Positions 51,001 through 60,000 of a DNA stretch of 64,000 nt are shown here, piece by piece. How positions within the stretch are numbered: the first letter of the stretch is position 1; each line of letters starts with the position of its first letter. A program made the translations under genes and the position numbers. The DNA is from Limnephilus marmoratus (taxonomy: Eukaryota; Arthropoda; Insecta; Trichoptera; Limnephilidae), in assembly GCA_917880885.1 (NCBI GenBank), contig OU862923.1, positions 26,551,770 through 26,615,769 on the forward strand, read 5' to 3'. The notes beneath the pieces are model-generated. The model searched no databases. It was given only the letters and a program-made list of their open reading frames with translations, and was not told the origin of the DNA.

Positions 51001-54000
51001 TAACCATCACGCCGTTTCCCCGCAGGGGTAGGCAGAGAGGACGGACCGCCAAACATCCCGGTCTTGGCACACATTCCTTGCCTCGTTTACATTCATACAA
51101 TGTCTCATACATTCTCTTCTATTATTCTGACTCTTGACATGGCCCGACTCAAGTATCTGATTCACTTGATCGTGCCATAGATCTGAATGAGTTAATATAT
51201 TCAGATCTAAAATTAGAGACATGATCTAAAGCCCAGGCAACGCTAGGTACTTTATCTAGTATTAAATAAATGTGAGCAATTTCTAAACTGTGCTTTATAT
51301 TTCATTACGTTATAGTTATTCTTCATTATATTAACACAAAATTGCAAAGGTATAATAATAATATACCTATACGCAATTCTAATTTTGAGATCGGCGGGTA
51401 TCTATACTGCAATGAAAAAATATTTTTCCACTATTATGCCTTTTTAATTTTTTATAAAAATGTAGGTTACACTGCTTTACTTTAACACCATGGGTTATGT
51501 GTTTAGTATTGCCATTTGATCAACAGTGGCGCCCTCATATATTTTCTACTCTTTTTTGACAGACTATAGAACTCGGATTTATTCATTGAAAAACAGTCAC
51601 AATGTTATCAAACAGTGGGGCACAATGGAACATAAAAACAAGATATCCTAGCTGATTGTCTAAATTCTCTCTGGGCCCTATCAGGGGTCCTAGCACACTG
51701 AAATCGTTATCTTTACAATATCGAATCGGCATGGCATAACAATCGACGATTTTGTACCGAACCGATATTGATAGCAATGTAAGGTAATCAAAAAGAAATT
51801 GTTATACGCTGGCAACACTTGAGGTACTTTCTATGTAGCTGTCACAATGTCTATGGTATCGGAGTTATAGACCGGGAGCCGGTAAACAAACCTTACGAGT
51901 ACACGGATGAAACTACTTTGTAGTGATAATGGACACTTAGAAAGCCTTAAAAAAACTGGTGTGCCACTAGTAAAATTCTTTAATGGGATGGTTTAGAATC
52001 TAGACTACAGTTATTCGTTGGTTTCATTTGTGTACTCGATGACGTAAAATTTACTAATTTCTATCCGAATTTAACACCGGCTGTGCCAGGCTGCCGGTTG
52101 GCAGACCTGCTAATTTTCTCATCTAATAATCGACCTTTATCATATGAAACCATTCCCGTTCGTGTACCCGATGATGTAATTTTTTCGACAAAAAAACGAG
52201 TGTGGTTTAGACCACACGACTGAAGTAAAATTTCACTAACTTATGCTGGGTACCCGTTGTATGTAATGTTATATAGGATGGAACCATTACAGTTTAGTTG
52301 ACCCCGAGGTTACAGTGTTCTTTGCAACGCGTGCCGGGTACCCGTTGTATGTTATATAATACAGGCGCTTGCATTATAATGTAGTTTCCCGGGACTTGCG
52401 ATGGAAACATTACAGTTTAGTTGACCGCGAGGTTACAGGGGCCTTGCAACGCATGCCGGGTACCCATCCCCATCCCCATCCCGAAAAAAAGGCCCCAACG
52501 TTCGCCTCACCCGATCACCGTTCGGATAAAATGTATATAATATCCTTTTTCGTAACGCATTCACCAGCTTACCCCCCATGTCGAGCGTGCGTAAAGAAGT
52601 TTTACTTCAAAAATCGCTCACTATTTCCATGACTGCGTGGAACCTGCCAAGAGGTGCACCGGCAGGCTTACTAAATGTCCATTATCACTACAAAGTTGTT
52701 TCATCTGTGTACTCGATGACGTGGTTTGTGTAGTCAGGCTCCCGGTCTATAATAACTGTCAAAATCATCGTAATCCATTAATGTAATAATATGACAACTA
52801 ACTAATAATCTTCTCTTTTGAACATTTAAAGATCCATTTACATCGAGATTTTGCTGAGATACCATAATAATATTAAATACACACACTTTAATATATGTTG
52901 GAAGTCCGCATGTATTTTTTGACAATAAAAAATGAGTTAATTGGACAATGAGATCATTAGCCATAAAACGAGATATATTCGTAAGTACGAAACTGTCAAA
53001 GAAAACGTCTGAATTCCGATTTAATTCAATCCTGCAATCTTCGATAATCTGCCTCCGTTCATTAATAAACCAGTAATTATGCAGAAAGAATGTCATTATT
53101 AATAAAGTTGTGCAGATATATCGCCAGTTAAACAAAGCACATTAAGATTTACAATCTCGTATCGATAACGAACCGATTGCCCTAGCACGCTTGTACCGTC
53201 GATAGGCAGACCGACGTCGAAGGGACATAAATAAGGAATCGACATACGATCTCACATGATGGCAACACTGGGGATTTGTGAATGAATTTTCGTTTCTTAA
53301 TTTGAAATGTGCTATGTAAAAATGAAAAATACCAATAAATTGACAATTTCGAATTGAAATACGAACTCAAATAAATATTGGCGTTTCGCGTGTAGATACT
53401 GTTTGAGACTAAACGACATTTTAACAAATTTCGTTTCTCTAAACTGAAAGCAATTAATTGCCTTTTAAATTAATTAACTGAGTCTATGGGTCTCGTATAT
53501 GATTTCTTTAAATTCTTAGAGTTTTTTAGTTCACCTCTACTCATTAATTAGTCAGTTATTTTGCGTAACAAACGACATTATTTTAAAAAATCTGTACATT
53601 GACAGCTTGTCTGTCACTCCGGAAGCCACGGTAAAAACGGCGTCTTTTGTCAACCGACTGTCGGAATCGTATGTTCACTGTGCTCGCAAATATCGCTAAC
53701 TGACCATAGACAATGGATTTATTACATTTCGTATTAATATTGGGGTTTTATCAATCGACTGTGCTACGGTCGCAGCCAAGAATGCATACGATTTGGCGGG
53801 GTTTTGTCAATCGTCGGTCGGAATATCCCTTATCGATTGTTGAGCGTGCTAGCACATATTGATACATGACCATAAATGACGGATTATAACAATATCGTAT
53901 TGATATAGGATTATATCGATTGACCATGCTAGGACCCCAGGTCTTTAAATTATTATTATTATCAAGTTAATAACAGCACAAGATGGGGTAAGTGTTTTCA

Positions 54001-57000
54001 ATGTGCAAACGCGGCACTGGTCTGGCGTGGATTCTCCCATTGCGAAAGGTAGGGTGGCGTTACTCGTGTTAGCACAATTACTTTAAAAGGAACTACGAGA
54101 AACCAACGCACACGGCAGTGGGTCCGGGAGCTTCACCGACCGTGTAAACCGTTGAGGAACCCCGTCGTAATCGTAATGTACCGCTCGAGAGCGTCGCGCG
54201 GAAAGGATGCGCAGAAGGCTTGCCCGACGCTCACGATCTCTGTTGTTTGATATTGACAAATTTTTAGGTGGCAATTTGAAAAATCCTTTGACTTGATGTG
54301 TATCGTAACAATTCTTAACCGCTTCTGCGCCAAGAGCGAGATTTCTCACATTCTTGGCCGTGCCCAGCAGGCCGGCCATAGAAAAATAGCGAGTTATCTC
54401 GCTATTCTTTGAGAAAGATTTTATTTTTAATTTAATTTTTTTTTTTCCTTTTTTTTTTTTTTTTTTCAAGATTTTTGCTAAGTCATATTATATCCTTTCA
54501 AGGTGTAATGTTTTTAATTTATAAAAATAAGATTTAAAAATGATTTATTTTGATTAAAAATTCATGGCCTGCTGTTCACAGCTACACTCCTACATACTGG
54601 CATTTAAAAGGTTAAAAATGCCTTCAAATAGTTTTTTTTTTTTTAAATATTGTACATCATAGAAATATTTTGTGAATCTCTATATTTGCAGACAAAAGCC
54701 ATCCGAAAGAGGTAGAGACAAAGAAAGACGGAATGCCACTCCCGAAAAACCCAAAGACAAATTGGAAGAACGCAAAGACGACAAGAGCTCTAGAATGGTT
54801 GACAAAGACAAGAGGCGCGGTGGCAGTCCCGACAAGAGAAGGAGGAAGAATTCAGGCAGTTCGGCCAGACGATTCACCCCGGACAGGAAACGCAGAAGTC
54901 GGTCCCGCAATAACCGCAGATCCAGAAGCCGCTCCAGGGATAGAAGGCCAAGGTAAGTCAAGACTCCATATTTTATTTCGCATACGTAAATAATAGAAAC
55001 ACGAGAGATGCACAAAAGTGTCACCAACATCGTTCACAAATCACGACGGTGTCCTGCCTTTACACACACCAAAGGCGTTGGTTGGCTTCTCCGCATAAGC
55101 TTTTGGTTCTAGCTTGGCGACAGTCGGCGCACTTCCACGCCGTATTTCTCTTTTTTTTTTATTATCTATGCTTCCATCTGTATCACAAAGGACTTTGCTT
55201 ATGTAGTGAAATGTAAATTAAATTTGTGTATGGAAAAGTTTTTGCTTATACAAGGTGTCCGGAAACTCGTAGTACAAGCGGGAAACTGGAGAATCCACAT
55301 CACATTTGGAGTCGATTTTGTGGTTTAACTTTTTTTGATTTGAGCTTTCGTTTTCAAGTAAATCGGGTCCGAAGTTGGAATTTTTTAGGTTAAATTTGAA
55401 AAAAATTTTCACTAGGGGGTTGATGTTAGCTGTGTAATGTCTTATAAAATGCAACGAAGGGTAAACCGGGCTCAAAATTTTTTTTAACCCTTTAGTTGCC
55501 GAAAAAATGGAAAAATAGAAAAAAAATAATATTAAAATCGAAATGCTTAGATCGAAAAAAATAAATTTTTTGGGTTCTCTACGTGATGTAGATTCACCAG
55601 TTTCCCGCTTGTACTACGAGTTTCCGGACACTTTGTATAGTGAAAGTGTTGAGGCTTATTTATTTGTTTATTTCTAGGAGGACATCTCGCTCTCGATCTA
55701 GGGGGCGCAACAGCCCAAGGGGCAGAAATCGGTAAGTAAACTATGTTTGAACTTTGCAGTCATTTTCTGATGAATTAACGTTAGGACCGCTGGTTGACAC
55801 ATTTAGTCTTAACCCCTCATGTCTCGGCCATATTTTGTCTGATAGATTATTATTATTGTTAGATAGATAGTTAATCTCAGTAACATAAAAAAAAAAAATC
55901 CTTGGGTTAGACAAGGCTAGTGATTTTGTTACGAGCATCTTCTGTGAATGGTTTTAAAATGTTGGGGCGCCATCCTGCCTATTTCAGCAGAAACAAAAAG
56001 TGAAACAATGAGTACTGCTTACCTCGGGTTGTGTACCCAATGTACAGGCAATTTGGGAATGAAGGTGTTACAAATTCATGATTCAAGAGCAAAGTTTACA
56101 AGCAGCAATCAAAGGTTATATTGTAAAAATAAAAGCATGTTACACGAAGAAACCCTACATCCTAATCTGAATGGCTTAATCAAGGGTGCTTTTGTTGTCA
56201 CTTCTGGCAACAATGATCAGTCCAACGATCCTTCGAGATCCAACTGATTCTTGAATGGTGTCCAAATCCATCATTCAGACGATCACACACCTAGTGATCC
56301 ATGTTTCCATAATATGGTGTTGTAAAGGGCCTTGCATAAGACCTGCAACTCTCCTCCAAGTACATATGGTGCATTCACACCAGGCAGCAAAACAGCTTAC
56401 AATTCCATCCAGATTACAGGTGAGATTGAAAAGAATTCAAAATATGGCCTTTTTATTGCGTTGGTGAGATTGTCATCACAATCTGACAGAAAATTGCCTC
56501 GTCGGCATTCCGATTATTCTGGATTAGATTCCTTCTCTCCCTTTATGAAAAATCACATCTCGTATGATTGATTGATTTGTCTACAATCACACGAGCGAGA
56601 GAGCTCCTGGTCGTCCCGCGTACTTGGCAAAGAATGACGTTCTCAGTCACTGTCCTGTCACTGACATCTCCGTAGACCCGTGTGCATAAAAACACAGAAA
56701 ATTTACTGCCTGTGAATGTAGGTACCCCTTCATGGTTGCATAATTTATATGTAACAATTTTCTCTTATTAAAAACTTCTTACAATTCCAGTCCTTCATCT
56801 CCTCGCAAGGCCAAGCGCCAGGGTCAGGGCGGCAGCCGTCGCCGCTCCCGTTCCTCGTCATCCGGCAGCTCCCGGCGGGGTCGTCGCCACTCCCCCTCCC
56901 GCCGCAAGCGCTCCCCCTCCCCCGCCCGCCGCCGTCGCTCCTCTGCCTCCTCCTCGCCGCACTCCTCGCTGGAGCGGACTCGCAAGCGCCAGGAGCTCCA

Positions 57001-60000
57001 GAAGAAGCTCAAGAGGGCCGAGCAGCTCATCATACTAAAGAAAAAGATGGAGTTGGAGTTGGCCGAGAATGAGAGACGAAAGAAGGCAGAGGTAATAAGA
57101 TACTTTTGTGTTATTAAAATTTCAGAATCAATGCTCAGTTGGGTTATACCGGGACCCAATAAAAGGCTATCCAAAATAAGCGAAGCTTAACCTCTTATTT
57201 GCCGGAGACGATTTGTGCGCATGCGCGCAAAAAATATTTCGATAAAAATATGTTTGTCTGCGATTTTGACCCTTCTATGTACAGAATTTGTATGAAGGAC
57301 AAGGTCAGAATCGCTTGCGCCAACATTTACCCTTAAGATGGGCATAAATTTCATTCACCTGGAAACCCCAGAATATTTTTAAATGATTTTATCTGTGGCA
57401 TCAAAATGTCAAATTTGCCGCGATTCTTTCTGTCAAAGTCGATGCGTGTTACTTGACCGAAACATCATAAAACCTATCAATTAACGCAAGTAATGTTGTT
57501 TTGGTGCATAGTTTATTGTTCTAGGAATGTGTTTCGGTCAATAATATGTAAGATAGCTCAAAACTAATTCACAAAACATTCAATTCAAAAATCAAAGTGA
57601 TGCTTTATAAGGAAATTTTGTGAAATGGCCTGGCCTTTAACCGGTTAAGGGAAGTAAAAAATATATACAGTAGAATTCGGATATAACGACTTCTCTTATA
57701 ACGGCTTACCGTTTTTAGCGATGACAAAGTAAACTCAAGTTAGGTTTCATAATTAGGTACAGGGGTGTTACGGATATTCGCATCCGCAAATGCGGAACAT
57801 CCGCATTAATTCAGACATCTGCAATCCGCATCCGCGGATGTGAACCTCTGATAATCCGCATCCTCGGATGCTAAAATTTTGCATGTCAGGGGTGTTACGG
57901 ATATTTCCATCCGCTTCCGCAAATGCGGATTATCTGCATTAATTCAGACATTTGCATCCGCGTCCGCAGATGTCAACATGTTTGAATCCGCAACAACCCT
58001 GGTTAGGTACTAGGAAAACATATCCGTTTAGTATGACTCCGTTTTAAGCTACCAACTGCTTAAAACGGCCTATTTTGGCCCTTTTTAATGATAATTTGTC
58101 CAGTTAGAACGATGCACAGTGTTTTGTTTACAAAACCTACACACCAATACCTCGCCGCCCCGCTCCCCGTGTGCTAACACCTATTCTTATTAGCACGCGT
58201 AAATCACAGTCAGTGTTGATCATCTGTTGTGACTAGGTTAAGAGCTCGACGCAATGAGTTCCATAAAGCGAAAGTGTTTTTCAATTGAAGAAAAAGTGCT
58301 CTATTACACTGTTATACTGTTAAATGTAACCCTCGCAAAGGAGTTCGGCGTGTCTCATGTAAAAACAAGCATATTATCTGGCCGTTTTATGCATCTTCCG
58401 GTTAGTACGACAAAGTATCGCTGGCCCCTTGAGGGTCGTTACATCCGGATTCTACTGTATATTTATTGATTTTTTTTTTTTTTAATGTACCTGGGTGTTT
58501 AAACTTAATAATATTTTCGAAAAGGTATTTAATTACAGAAAAATAATTATGTGTTAACTATGGGTACAAGTATCGTCTCTGGGCGCATAATACCTCCGTA
58601 ATTTGGTATCCCCAGATCATATTTCTCCAGCTTTCTATACTAATTCTAAAATAAAAAAATTGATTAATAACAAGGATATTTCTAATAAATTTGAAAAAAA
58701 CGGGATATGTATACACTTTGGAATGTAACGATTGTGACGCACAGTATGTACTACTAGAAATTTTAAAACTAGAATCAGGGAACATGAACTTTGTTTACGA
58801 AATAATAACTACTCCGAGTTTGCTAACCATCTAATAGAGGCAGGTCATAGCTTCAAAAAAGAAAAAGCTAAGTTTAAACATTGCAATGTAAATTCATATT
58901 TTAATTTGTGCGCTTTAGAAACTTTAGAAATTAACAAAAAAATTAAATCGAAAATTAATTTAGTTAATAAAATAATAGCACCATGTAAATCCCCTCTACT
59001 TACAATGTTTCCATGTAATTTTGACTCCTCCCACCGTTCTCCCCCTCCACCAAATTCCCCACTCCCACTACCCCCGCCTAATTAATTTGTGTACTTATAT
59101 AGAATTTTTAAGTTAGTTTTAAGGTTGCTCGTTAATGATACGGACGTGTCGAAACCGGTCGCAAAAATAAAAAATTAAAGTAACAAATGTACATGGAAAA
59201 TTAAAACTCTTCAAAACAAAAATGGTATCCCCTATCCTACCCGCGCTGCGTAACGCACGCAAGCCCTTCCTAATTAAAATTCGTTTACTACACGTTTTGG
59301 ACTTCAGATGGGAATTTGTCCCAATTAAACTGAGTGGTGTCCCAAATAACTGAAGTATTTGACAGCCTCCGTAATCGAGAGATAAAGCTATTAACTCGCA
59401 ATGCGAAGGTCGTGGGATCGAATCCCGGCATGGACAAATAAATTTTATTGGATTAATTTGTATTTTTTCACAATTAATTCATTTAAAATAGTATATTTGC
59501 GGTACGTTCCAGAGTGGAAGATACTCTCGTTATCGCCCTGGTGTAAGACCACCATTCAGAATTAGTTTCTTTATTTGATATCTTTTCCTTGGGTTTTGTC
59601 CCAAATAACTGGCTGACCCGATAAACCGGTGTACCAATTAAACGGAATCGACTGTATATATAATAGAGAGCTTCAGATAACTGATTAAACTTATTATACA
59701 AATGTATTCAAACTAACGCACCAGGCTACCGAAGATCGCCGGTTGTGGGAGCTAGTCGATACACGGCGATTTTGCAAGCAAATAGCCGGTACAACTAGCT
59801 AAAATGTATGTGGTTGCTTCAGTCCTAACACTATGGGCAGCCAGGTCGGCCCAACTGGTGATATTGGCTGCTACACTAGCTGCAAGCATTGGCTTCTCCA
59901 AATCTTGGCTACCTAGTGCGTTCCTAGCCTAATAATCAAAGTCCTAAAAGCATACCACTCATAGTTTTTTTTTATACTTTTCGCTTTTTTAATTAAAAAA

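Larger units (their letters stand above)
57668..58457 (+). mobile_element. pogo/Tigger-type element with hAT MITE inside
   Basis: TA-CAGTAGAATTCGGATATAA starts it and CGGATTCTACTG-TA ends it. It contains a hAT MITE (57760-58001) and a transposase HTH remnant (58254-58400). Confidence 0.82.

Noticed and set aside
56824..57174. Long - strand frame opposite the RS exon
   Set aside because: It is the antisense shadow of Arg/Ser codons.
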